A stretch of 29,068 nt of DNA, from the NCBI GenBank assembly GCA_019419525.1, contig DXZU01000012.1, positions 1-29,068 of the forward strand, in the 5' to 3' direction. This stretch comes from Collinsella sp. (GTDB lineage Bacteria > Actinomycetota > Coriobacteriia > Coriobacteriales > Coriobacteriaceae). Shown here in pieces: positions 22,036 to 29,068 of the stretch. Under the pieces are notes generated by a model. It worked only from the letters and a program-made list of their open reading frames with translations, was not told the origin of the DNA and did no database searches. Within the stretch, counting starts at the first letter, position 1. Every line of letters starts with the position of its first letter. Made by a program: the position numbers and the translations under genes.

Positions 22036-24420
22036 CTACAGCGTCATGTTCGGATCGGCATCGACGTCGAACGGCGAGATTTCTCCTCGGTCGAATTTAC
22101 GGCGAGCAACCTCTGCGATCATGGCGGCGTTGTCGGTGCACGCCGAAAGCGGTGGCACCGTTACGCGGATCCCCTGACGCCCAAGCTTCTTGATCATCAT
22201 CTCGCGCAGATGCGGATTAGCCGAGACGCCGCCGCCGATGCAGTATTCCTTGCATCCGGTGGCATGCAGGGCGTTTTTGGCCTTCTTGTACTGAACGTCA
22301 AAGACGGCTGCCTCAAACGAAGCCGCCAGATCGGGCAGGTGAATCGTGCGCCCGGCCTTGGTCTCCTGCTCGATGTAGAGCGTCACGGCCGTTTTAAGAC
22401 CCGAAAGCGAGAAACGATAGTCTCCCCTGCTGTTAAGCGCGCGAGGAAAATCGATCGCGCGGGGGTTGCCCGTCTCGGCAAGCTTGGAGATGATGGGGCC
22501 ACCGGGATAGCCCAGGCCCAGCGCCTTTGCCACCTTGTCGAAGGCTTCGCCCACAGCGTCGTCCAGCGTCTCGCCAAGCACCTCGTAATCGCCCCATGCC
22601 TTTACGTGCACGAGCATGGTGTGCCCGCCCGAGACAAGCGTAAAGATAAACGGCGGCTTGAGGTCAGGCTGCGCCAACAGGTTGGCAAACAGGTGGCCCT
22701 CCAGATGATTGACGCACACGAGCGGTTTGCCAGCAGCATACGCAAAGCCCTTGGCAAAGGCGACACCCACCACCAGGGCGCCCACTAGGCCCGGACCCTG
22801 TGTCACGCCCACGGCGGCAAGCTCGCTGGGGGCAATGGCTCCACCCTCAAGACCAAGCGATGCCGCGGCATCCTCGAGCGCCGCATCTACGACACTCACA
22901 ATCACCTCAACGTGCTTGCGCGAGGCGATTTCGGGCACTACGCCGCCAAAGCGGGCGTGAAAATCAATCTGTGTCGACACCTGGTTGGCCAGCATATTGC
23001 CCTCGACATCGATAATTGCCACGGCCGTCTCGTCGCAGGAACTCTCGATAGCGAGCACCAGGCGGCGGCGCTCGATTTCGGCGCGCTCCTCAACGGTGCG
23101 CTCGGGTGCAGGCAGTGGCCATACGCGCTGCTCTGCCGCCGTCGGCTCGGGCGAAGCATTGTCGACCGGAAGCACCAGGGGCAGCGGAGCCGTCATGACG
23201 ATGGCGTCCTTGCCAGCACCATAGTAGCCGCGGCGACGGCCAGCCTCGGTAAAGCCCAGGGCGGCATAGAGTGCAATTGCGCCCTCGTTGCCGTCCTCAA
23301 CCTCAAGCGAAGCCGTGGTGCAGCCGAGCATCTGCGCGTCATAGCTCACGTGCGACAGAAGCTTGCGGGCGATACCCTCACGGCGATGAGACGGATCGAC
23401 GGCAACGTCCATAATCTGCACGTCCCCGTCCACGACCATGCCGCCGGCAAGACCCAGCAGACGGCCGTCGTCGTGCGCCACCCACCAACTACGCGGCGCA
23501 GCGACGTCCTTGCCCAGTTCGGACAGAAACATACCCGGCGTCCACGCCTCGTGTCCGGCACCTTCAAAGCAGGCAGCCTCCAGCGCGCTCGCTCCCTCGG
23601 CATCTGCCGCGCCCATGGGACGGAACTGCAGGTGACGACCGGCAAGCTCGTCTGCGACGCCCGTAATCTCACTTTGAGCGCTCTCGGCAAGGCCAAGACG
23701 CTTGCGCTCGTTTTCCTCGGCATCCGAAAGGCGCGTGTAAATCGGCAGGACGCGGGCCGGATCGCCGTCACCCGCAGCGTGCGCGAGCAGCAAGCCCTCG
23801 CCCGAAGGCCACCACAGGTCGCGCTCCACGCAGCGGGCGGCCTCGTCCTCACCCAGCAGCTTGCCATAGCGCACGAGACCGTCACCGGTCAGCTGAACCT
23901 GGTCCCAGTCCGCTGCTTGGCGCCACACATCGAGCGCCACGGCGGCCTTGACCACGAGCTCGCGCTCAAACAGGCGCTCAGGGCCTCCGTCCCCCAGCAC
24001 ATACAGCGCCGGGTACACCTCGCCGCGCATGGCATCGGCCAAGATACCAAGCTTGCCGCGCACGCCAGCCTTCCACGCCGTCCAAGCACAAGCGTCAAGC
24101 GTCGACACACCCAGCAGCGGAACATTGGCACCACGCGCCAGGCCCTTTGCGGTGGAGATGCCAATGCGCACGCCCGTAAACGAACCCGGGCCGCGACCGA
24201 CCACATAGCAGCCGACAGCGCTGCGATCCAGGCCGGCCTGCTTCAGTACGCCATCAACAGTATTCACGAGCTCCACGTTGGCATGACGGCGACACAGATG
24301 GTCCCCGCTCACCAGCTTCGTCTCGCCTGTGCGCGCATCAATCCAGCTTGCCGCGCAGGCAAGCATGTCGGTCGAGGTATCGAGCGCCACCACCGGCGCG
24401 TTGTCGTTATGCAAGCTCAT
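22036..24420 (-). CDS. tsaD: TsaB-RimI-TsaD fusion (tRNA t6A37 synthesis and N-acetyltransferase)
   Basis: A 794-residue three-part protein. Residues about 8-235 are TsaB (VALDTSTDM, GRGPGSFTGVRIG). About 265-405 are a RimI-type GNAT acetyltransferase (MDVAVDPSHRREGIARKLL). About 448-794 are TsaD (LAIESSCDETAVAII, metal-binding NHLEGH with H572 and H576, SGGHTMLV, CIGGGVSANPHLRE). TsaB and TsaD normally form a complex with TsaE that puts threonylcarbamoyl on A37 of ANN-reading tRNAs; fusion fixes TsaB:TsaD at 1:1. RimI acetylates ribosomal protein S18 in E. coli; that target is not proven here. ATG 24420 is preferred over a TTG at 24438. It overlaps the end of tsaE by 14 bp, suggesting coupled translation. 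Confidence 0.93.
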   Translation of the reverse strand: MSLHNDNAPVVALDTSTDMLACAASWIDARTGETKLVSGDHLCRRHANVELVNTVDGVLKQAGLDRSAVGCYVVGRGPGSFTGVRIGISTAKGLARGANVPLLGVSTLDACAWTAWKAGVRGKLGILADAMRGEVYPALYVLGDGGPERLFERELVVKAAVALDVWRQAADWDQVQLTGDGLVRYGKLLGEDEAARCVERDLWWPSGEGLLLAHAAGDGDPARVLPIYTRLSDAEENERKRLGLAESAQSEITGVADELAGRHLQFRPMGAADAEGASALEAACFEGAGHEAWTPGMFLSELGKDVAAPRSWWVAHDDGRLLGLAGGMVVDGDVQIMDVAVDPSHRREGIARKLLSHVSYDAQMLGCTTASLEVEDGNEGAIALYAALGFTEAGRRRGYYGAGKDAIVMTAPLPLVLPVDNASPEPTAAEQRVWPLPAPERTVEERAEIERRRLVLAIESSCDETAVAIIDVEGNMLANQVSTQIDFHARFGGVVPEIASRKHVEVIVSVVDAALEDAAASLGLEGGAIAPSELAAVGVTQGPGLVGALVVGVAFAKGFAYAAGKPLVCVNHLEGHLFANLLAQPDLKPPFIFTLVSGGHTMLVHVKAWGDYEVLGETLDDAVGEAFDKVAKALGLGYPGGPIISKLAETGNPRAIDFPRALNSRGDYRFSLSGLKTAVTLYIEQETKAGRTIHLPDLAASFEAAVFDVQYKKAKNALHATGCKEYCIGGGVSANPHLREMMIKKLGRQGIRVTVPPLSACTDNAAMIAEVARRKFDRGEISPFDVDADPNMTL

Positions 24421-24913
24421 CTTGTACAGCCTTATCAATCAAATGGGAAAGCTCCATTGCGCGGTCACCGTGCGCCTCGAGCGTTATCGTTCGCACATCG
24501 CTGTCGCTCTCATCACGCTTGAGCGTCACCGAAAGATACTCATCCGTCAGCTCGTCCTGGAATTGTTCGCCCCATTCCAGCAGGCAAGCACCCTCATAGC
24601 CCAGCACATCGAAAATGCCCGTATCCTCGAGCTCGTAGGCATGCTCCAGGCGGTATAGATCAAAGTGAAACAGCGGAATACGACCTTGATCATGAACGGC
24701 CATGAGCGCAAACGTAGGGCTCGTAACCATATGCCCATCGCCCAGACCACGCGAGACGCCCTTGGTAAAGTGAGTTTTGCCCACTCCCAGGCCACCGGTC
24801 AGGATGAGCACATCGCCATCCTCAAGGCGCGGTGCAATTAGCTCGCCAAAGTACTCCGTATCGGCAGCGCAAGTCGTTTTGTAAGTACCTACCCCCAGGC
24901 GCTCCAGGGACAT
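24407..24913 (-). CDS. tsaE: tRNA threonylcarbamoyladenosine ATPase TsaE
   Basis: A 168-residue P-loop ATPase that drives the t6A cycle with TsaB and TsaD. Walker A is GGLGVGKT (about 40-47), followed by the family motifs VTSPTF, FHFDLYRL and LLEWGEQF. AAGGAGC stands five bases before the start. It directly precedes and overlaps the tsaB-rimI-tsaD fusion, so all t6A transfer subunits are made from one transcript; tsaC is not in the window. Confidence 0.95.
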   Translation of the reverse strand: MSLERLGVGTYKTTCAADTEYFGELIAPRLEDGDVLILTGGLGVGKTHFTKGVSRGLGDGHMVTSPTFALMAVHDQGRIPLFHFDLYRLEHAYELEDTGIFDVLGYEGACLLEWGEQFQDELTDEYLSVTLKRDESDSDVRTITLEAHGDRAMELSHLIDKAVQDELA

Positions 24914-24925
24914 ATATGCTCCTTA

Positions 24926-25546
24926 TTATTCCGAGGCGCCCTCTGGTGCGGGGTGCCGCTCCAGATAGTCGCCCAGCATCTTAAAGTCTTCCTCCAGCAA
25001 CTCCTGCCACGCCGGATTGCGCAGCGCTGCTGCCGGATGAAACGTCGGCATCACCACAAAGTGCCCCATCTGATGGAACCTGCCGCGCAGCTTGGTAATG
25101 CCGATCTCGGTCTTGAGCACAAAGTGCGTCGCGGGGTTGCCGAGCGTCACGATGATATCGGGCCAGATGCTTCGAATCTGCTCGCGCAAAAACGGTGAGC
25201 AAGCCAGCACTTCCTCGGGGCGCGGATTGCGGTTTCCCGGCGGGCGGCACTTAAGCACGTTGGCAATGTAGACGTCTTCGCGTTTGAGCCCCGCCAGCGA
25301 CAAAATGCCGTTGAGGTCCTCGCCTGCCGCCCCCACAAAGGGCTCGCCCTGCAAATCCTCATTGCGGCCCGGCGCCTCGCCAATAAACATCACGCGAGCG
25401 CGGGGGTTTCCCACGCCAAACACGATATTGTGACGCGACTGGTAGAGCTGGCAGAGGTGACAATCGCCCAGAACGGCCTCAATTTCCTCGAGTGCGACCT
25501 CACGTGGCGCCTGATGGGTATGACCGGGGATGTGCATGACGCCCAT
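24926..25546 (-). CDS. Uracil-DNA glycosylase, [4Fe-4S] family 4/5 type
   Basis: A 206-residue base-excision repair enzyme that removes uracil from DNA. The cluster cysteines are C29 and C32 (CHLC), plus one in KCRPPGNRNP and one in LACSPFL. Motif 1 is GEAPGRNEDLQGEPFVG and motif 3 is the HPAAAL at the C-terminal side. GEAPG-E/N-type residues point to family 4 rather than family 1. The alr stop codon (TAG) is part of its ribosome site TAGGAGCC, so the two genes are coupled. Confidence 0.92.
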   Translation of the reverse strand: MGVMHIPGHTHQAPREVALEEIEAVLGDCHLCQLYQSRHNIVFGVGNPRARVMFIGEAPGRNEDLQGEPFVGAAGEDLNGILSLAGLKREDVYIANVLKCRPPGNRNPRPEEVLACSPFLREQIRSIWPDIIVTLGNPATHFVLKTEIGITKLRGRFHQMGHFVVMPTFHPAAALRNPAWQELLEEDFKMLGDYLERHPAPEGASE

Positions 25547-25554
25547 AGCGGCTC

Positions 25555-26700
25555 CTACACGTAGACCTTGTCGAGACGCATGCCAAAGCCGCAGGCGACC
25601 TCGTAGTTAATCGTTCCGCGCAGTCGGGCCATCTCGTCCATGGTAATCTCGGCATCTCCATCGCAGCCGACAATGATCATCTCGTCACCATACTCGGCCT
25701 CGGGAATCTCATGCGCCGGGTTGGACTGAATGGCGACCATAAACTGATCCATGCAGATATTGCCAACCTGATGCACGCGCTCGCCGCGATACAGCACATC
25801 CATACGATTGGAAAGCGTACGCGATAGGCCGTCGGCATAACCGATCGGCAGCGTGCAGATCTGAACGCGCGTACGCGGTACGCGGTAGGTAAAACCGTAG
25901 CCCACGCCCTCGCCCATCGCAGGGTGTGCCACGCGCGTCACGCGCGCATGGACGCTCATAACGGGATCAAGCTGCATCACGCGACCACTCAGCTCACATG
26001 GCTGCAGACCATACAAACCGATGCCGGCACGAATCATGTCAAAGTGCATTGAAGAATCGAGCATCGAGGACGGCGTGTTGGCGCAGTGCACGATACCGCA
26101 CTCAAAGCCCGCATCCTTAATGGCCTGAACGGCCTCGGTAAAGCGCTGACACTGCAGTTTGTAGTCCCAACCCGAAGGCTCATCGGCCGTGGCGAAGTGC
26201 GTAAATACGCCGTCGCACTGAATACCGCGATGGAAATTAATACCGCGGACAAAGTCGAGCACCTGCGTGTAATGTACGCCAATGCGGTTCATGCCCGTCT
26301 CGATGGCAAGATGGTACTTGCCCACCTTGCCCGCCGCGACGGCGCATTCGCCATACGCAAGAGCAAAGTCAGACGTATAGACCGAGGGCATGATATCAAA
26401 CTCGAGCAACGTCGGAATAGCCTCGATAGGCGGCTCGCTTAGGATGAGGACGGGTTTCGTAATCCCGCCCTGTCGGAGCTCAACGCCCTCGTTAACCGTC
26501 GCCACGGCAAACATGTCGGCACCGGCCGAATACATGATCTTGGCGCACTCAACAGCTCCATGACCATAAGCATCGGCCTTGACCACGCAGCACAGGCGCT
26601 GACGCGGATTCAGCAAGTTCTTATAGGCCCTCGTGTTGCGACGGAGCGCCCCGCGGTCGATCTCGACCCAGGACCAGCGCGTCAAATCGGCTTTATTCAT
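25555..26700 (-). CDS. alr: Alanine racemase
   Basis: A PLP enzyme of 381 residues that interconverts L- and D-alanine for cell-wall synthesis. The PLP lysine is K41 in CVVKADAYGHG. The second catalytic base is the tyrosine in GYGFTYRVPR, and DQFMV with GNICM is the conserved C-terminal block. It starts two bases after the nnrE-nnrD stop, with the ribosome-like GAAGGG inside the upstream gene, so expression is probably coupled. The pairing with acpS and nnr genes is common in Gram-positive bacteria and does not imply a shared pathway. Confidence 0.96.
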   Translation of the reverse strand: MNKADLTRWSWVEIDRGALRRNTRAYKNLLNPRQRLCCVVKADAYGHGAVECAKIMYSAGADMFAVATVNEGVELRQGGITKPVLILSEPPIEAIPTLLEFDIMPSVYTSDFALAYGECAVAAGKVGKYHLAIETGMNRIGVHYTQVLDFVRGINFHRGIQCDGVFTHFATADEPSGWDYKLQCQRFTEAVQAIKDAGFECGIVHCANTPSSMLDSSMHFDMIRAGIGLYGLQPCELSGRVMQLDPVMSVHARVTRVAHPAMGEGVGYGFTYRVPRTRVQICTLPIGYADGLSRTLSNRMDVLYRGERVHQVGNICMDQFMVAIQSNPAHEIPEAEYGDEMIIVGCDGDAEITMDEMARLRGTINYEVACGFGMRLDKVYV

Positions 26701-26702
26701 GA

Positions 26703-28319
26703 TTAGTCATCCGACCCTTCGTCCATGATTCCCAGATCTTCGAGCGCATCCTTTGCCGCCAGTTCCATGGCAGGACCGATCAAGTCGATAAGATCGGTCG
26801 CGATGACGCTCTTCTCACCATACTCCGTCGCCGCGGCAAAACCGGCGTAGCTGTGAAGTGCGACGGCGTACGAATACAGCAACTCCCAACGATCCATCTC
26901 GTCGCGCATGGTGGCAAGCGTGCCGGCCAAAATACCCGCGAGAACATCACCCGAACCGGCAGTTGCCAGAGAAGCCGGACCCGAGAGCGGCAGCAGCACA
27001 CGCTCAACGCCACAGATAGCCGTCGTCGGCCCCTTGGCAATGACCACCAGATTGTCGGAGCCTGCAGCCCAGACAACCTTCTGCGCGGCCGCAATCGCGG
27101 TACCAAGGTCGTTCACCTCGTCACCGGCAACCAGACGCGAAAGCTCACGATAGTGCGGCGTCATAACCAACGGCTGCTCGCGACGATACATCTCGGGGTT
27201 ACTATCAATACCGTCAATGGCAATCTTAGCAAGGCAGTTGAGTGCATCGGCGTCCAAAATTAGCGGTACATCAAGCTCGAGCAAGCCCGAAACCACCTGC
27301 ATAGCGCCAGCAGACGTCGTCATACCGGGACCGCACAGCACGCAGCTGTACTTCTTTGCGATCTCGCACACCGTCATGCGCGCAGCGGCGCCAAAGGAGC
27401 CGCGGGAATCAGACGGAATAGCAAAGACGGGAATCGAAGGAAGTGCCATGCGAATAAGATTGGCGCAGGCGTCAGGAGCCGCGACTGCCACGTAACCAGC
27501 ACCCGCGCGAGCTGCAGACTTGGCCGCCATAATGGCAGCACCAGGATATTGCGCAGATCCGGCGACAATAAGCACAGAGCCACGGGAATACTTATCGATA
27601 TTCGTAGGTAGTGGAGTAAAGTAATCAACTAAGTCACCGGGCTCGACAATCTCGGCGGCGTGGTCGACATCATCGATGACCTCGTCAAGACGGTCGTAAA
27701 GATTGCCGCAGATCAAATCGCCAGCATACTCAGGGCCATCGGCGCTATACAAACCAATCTTGGGCGCAATCATCGTCACCGTATGCTCGGCACGAATGCA
27801 GTCGTCATCAACAACGCCCGTCTCGGCATTCAGGCCCGAGGGGACATCAATGGATACGACACAGTCGGCGCATTCATTGACCGTAGGAATCCAGATGGAG
27901 AACGGCGCACGCAGATTCCCGTGAAAACCGGTACCAAAAATGGCATCGACAACAACATCGGCCTTATCGATCAAAACCTCGAGTTCATCACGCGAGGGGC
28001 CGACGCAAACGTGCACATCGCGGCCGGCAGTACGACGAGCAACATGACGTGCCAGAGCAGCAGGAATCTCATCCGGTTCAACCGGAGAAACGATATCCAC
28101 GTCCACACCCTTATGGCTCAGGATATCGGCGGCAACCCAACCGTCGCCGCCATTATTACCAAAACCGACCAGAACGAGAACCCGATCGGGATTGAGCTTC
28201 AAGACCTCGTTGGCGGCAAACTCACCCGCTAGCTCCATAAGCTCGGCCTTCGAAGTCCCTTCGCGTTCGATGATATCCTCGAGACGAACGACTTCTTCGG
28301 TACTCAAAACCGGTTTCAT
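26703..28319 (-). CDS. nnrE-nnrD (nnr): Bifunctional NAD(P)HX epimerase / ADP-dependent dehydratase
   Basis: This protein repairs hydrated NADH and NADPH. The N-terminal 215 residues are the YjeF_N epimerase (VLVGFGNNGGDGWVAA, then DAIFGTGFHGN). The remaining part is the carbohydrate-kinase-like dehydratase (YSRGSVLIVAGSAQYPGAA, VLCGPGMT, and GSGDVLAGILAG as the nucleotide-binding and catalytic block). At 538 residues it matches the usual fused form. The ATG follows the acpS stop with no gap (TAGATG), and TAGGAGC supplies the ribosome site. Confidence 0.95.
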   Translation of the reverse strand: MKPVLSTEEVVRLEDIIEREGTSKAELMELAGEFAANEVLKLNPDRVLVLVGFGNNGGDGWVAADILSHKGVDVDIVSPVEPDEIPAALARHVARRTAGRDVHVCVGPSRDELEVLIDKADVVVDAIFGTGFHGNLRAPFSIWIPTVNECADCVVSIDVPSGLNAETGVVDDDCIRAEHTVTMIAPKIGLYSADGPEYAGDLICGNLYDRLDEVIDDVDHAAEIVEPGDLVDYFTPLPTNIDKYSRGSVLIVAGSAQYPGAAIMAAKSAARAGAGYVAVAAPDACANLIRMALPSIPVFAIPSDSRGSFGAAARMTVCEIAKKYSCVLCGPGMTTSAGAMQVVSGLLELDVPLILDADALNCLAKIAIDGIDSNPEMYRREQPLVMTPHYRELSRLVAGDEVNDLGTAIAAAQKVVWAAGSDNLVVIAKGPTTAICGVERVLLPLSGPASLATAGSGDVLAGILAGTLATMRDEMDRWELLYSYAVALHSYAGFAAATEYGEKSVIATDLIDLIGPAMELAAKDALEDLGIMDEGSDD

Positions 28320-28859
28320 CTATGCTCCTAGCGTATCTTGCGAAGCATCGCCCAGGTGCTCCGTCAATGCTGAATTCTGCAGCTGCTCAAGCTCATCTAA
28401 AACAGAGCGAGCCTCTTTAAATGTCTGCGCTACGCGTTTCTTGGTGCTCACCTTTTCCTCTTTTGGCTTAGGCCGAGCATCTTCGGTAATCGCGATGGCA
28501 TTCGCAACGGCCAAGTCTCCTGTAAGCGTAATGGAAAGAGCGACTTCAACAACACCCAGTTCTTGAGCGATCTCGAGAGCACGGCCCGAAAGCAGCGCCT
28601 TCGGTTTGCCGAGTTTATCACGCGTAACCGAAACATCCTTGCGACCCACGCCTTGACTAAAACCCGTGCCGAGAGCTTTAAGTACCGCCTCGCGCGAAGC
28701 AAAGCGGCTCGCATAGTGAGCAGCGGGACGCGATGATGCATCGCAATACGCACGCTCTTCTTCGGTAAACACACGCCGAGCAAACGACGGCGTCTTTTCA
28801 AGAATTGATTTCATGCGGGAAATCTCGACGATATCAACGCCGATACCAGCTTCAGCCAT
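28320..28859 (-). CDS. acpS: Holo-[acyl-carrier-protein] synthase with C-terminal extension
   Basis: It transfers 4'-phosphopantetheine from CoA to acyl carrier protein. Metal ligands are D9 in GVDIVEI and E57 in RFASREAVLKAL. ATG 28859 is chosen because GGAGGTGA lies right before it; the ATG at 28871 lies upstream of that site. The protein has 179 residues against about 120 for the family. The last 50-55 residues (from EDARPKPKEEK) are charged, helical-looking and not part of the AcpS fold. The usual SISH motif reads SITLTGD, so that histidine is absent. First gene of the operon. Confidence 0.9.
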   Translation of the reverse strand: MAEAGIGVDIVEISRMKSILEKTPSFARRVFTEEERAYCDASSRPAAHYASRFASREAVLKALGTGFSQGVGRKDVSVTRDKLGKPKALLSGRALEIAQELGVVEVALSITLTGDLAVANAIAITEDARPKPKEEKVSTKKRVAQTFKEARSVLDELEQLQNSALTEHLGDASQDTLGA

Positions 28860-28888
28860 GTTCACCTCCATATCGCACAGACTAAGTT

Positions 28889-28918
28889 ATTGTAGCCCGT
28901 TCGCAGAAGATGCGACAA
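28889..28918 (-). promoter_or_regulatory. Promoter of the acpS-tsaD operon
   Basis: On the minus strand, TTGTCG (28913-28918) and TACAAT (28889-28894) lie 18 bp apart, about 30 bases before the acpS start. TACAAT is the same -10 as at malQ and the PTS gene. Confidence 0.65.
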
Positions 28919-28968
28919 ACGAGGGTTATAAAACACAGCTACTATGTGAGACAAAAGCCCGTAAACGC

Positions 28969-28997
28969 AAAAAAGGGGAGGCCGCGAGGCCTCCCCC
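28969..28997 (-). terminator. Strong terminator at the right edge
   Basis: GGGGAGGCC (28975-28983) pairs with GGCCTCCCC (28988-28996) across GCGAG. On the minus strand it is followed by TTTTTT. It ends a transcript that enters from beyond the window. Confidence 0.9.
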
Positions 28998-29068
28998 TTC
29001 CAAGTTCAAGCGTACGGCTCGGTGCCGTCCACCGGTCAGCGGCGCCCTGGCCTCCCACGGGCTGACCC
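28998..29068 (-). ncRNA. 3' end of an unidentified transcript, possibly structured RNA (partial)
   Basis: The minus-strand sequence before the terminator is GC-rich and self-complementary (GGTCAGC/GCTGACC over 34 nt, GGTG/CACC, CGG/CCG). No reading frame runs into the terminator with a sensible stop and a recognisable C-terminus. A stable RNA would fit. I looked for the conserved boxes of SRP RNA, RNase P RNA, tmRNA and 5S rRNA and saw none, so it stays unnamed. Confidence 0.3.

Noticed and set aside
21589..22788. 399-codon plus-strand frame running through hairpin elements 2 and 3 into tsaD
   Set aside because: It reads through palindromes and then antisense of a conserved gene; the 21755-21870 part has no recognisable domain.
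22912..24522. 536-codon plus-strand frame opposite tsaB-rimI-tsaD
   Set aside because: Antisense shadow; Arg/His/Ala-rich and without motifs.
28998..29068. SRP RNA, RNase P RNA, tmRNA or 5S rRNA
   Set aside because: None of their conserved boxes (GGAAGG-AGCA, ACAGAA, tRNA-like 3' end with CCA, GAACCCGGAAG) is seen in the visible part.

Overview
The window looks like chromosome of a gut Coriobacteriia, most probably Collinsella. This is inferred from the high-GC coding style, the TsaB-RimI-TsaD fusion, the CstA permease, the alpha-glucan gene set and the repeat-rich intergenic DNA; no 16S gene is present to prove it.

Layout. Positions 1-1000 hold a decayed IS110-type transposase. From 1187 to 13800 lies an alpha-glucan/maltose module. 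malQ and glgP are on the plus strand. A minus-strand ABC importer follows (Tat/lipoprotein-type solute-binding protein, MalF-like, MalG-like and MsmX/UgpC-type ATPase). Next come a GntR/UTRA repressor and a plus-strand PTS EIICB fused to a HAD phosphatase. A TTGTTTAAACAA-like box recurs upstream of malQ, the binding-protein operon, the GntR gene and the PTS gene, so the module looks like one regulon. The ABC route would bring in free oligosaccharide. The PTS-HAD protein could import, phosphorylate and then dephosphorylate a sugar, feeding MalQ and GlgP.

From 13916 to 16099 are a polyprenyl diphosphate synthase, a cytoplasmic protein with two peptidoglycan-binding-like domains (CwlM-like layout) and tRNA-Gln(TTG). 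From 16100 to 16975 is an accessory junk-yard: tRNA 3'-end duplication, direct repeats, palindromes, a MITE-like element and the first of three unusual hairpin elements. A TOPRIM (DUF2220/JetD-like) protein and CstA follow on the minus strand; CstA has a long leader with an attenuator-like terminator. From 22036 to 28859 is a tight minus-strand housekeeping operon: acpS, nnrE-nnrD, alr, family 4/5-like UDG, tsaE, tsaB-rimI-tsaD. The right edge holds a terminator and the end of an unidentified transcript.

Most unusual content. (1) Three copies (16831-16967, 21591-21726, 21869-22021) of an element with a conserved 68-69 nt core that folds with compensatory changes. Each core is flanked by perfect inverted arms of 34-42 bp whose sequence differs from copy to copy. 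(2) A regular array of eight 15-bp motifs in alternating orientation every 40 bp between glgP and the ABC operon. (3) The PTS-HAD fusion with its shared operator. (4) A 230-bp MITE-like element next to tRNA-Gln.
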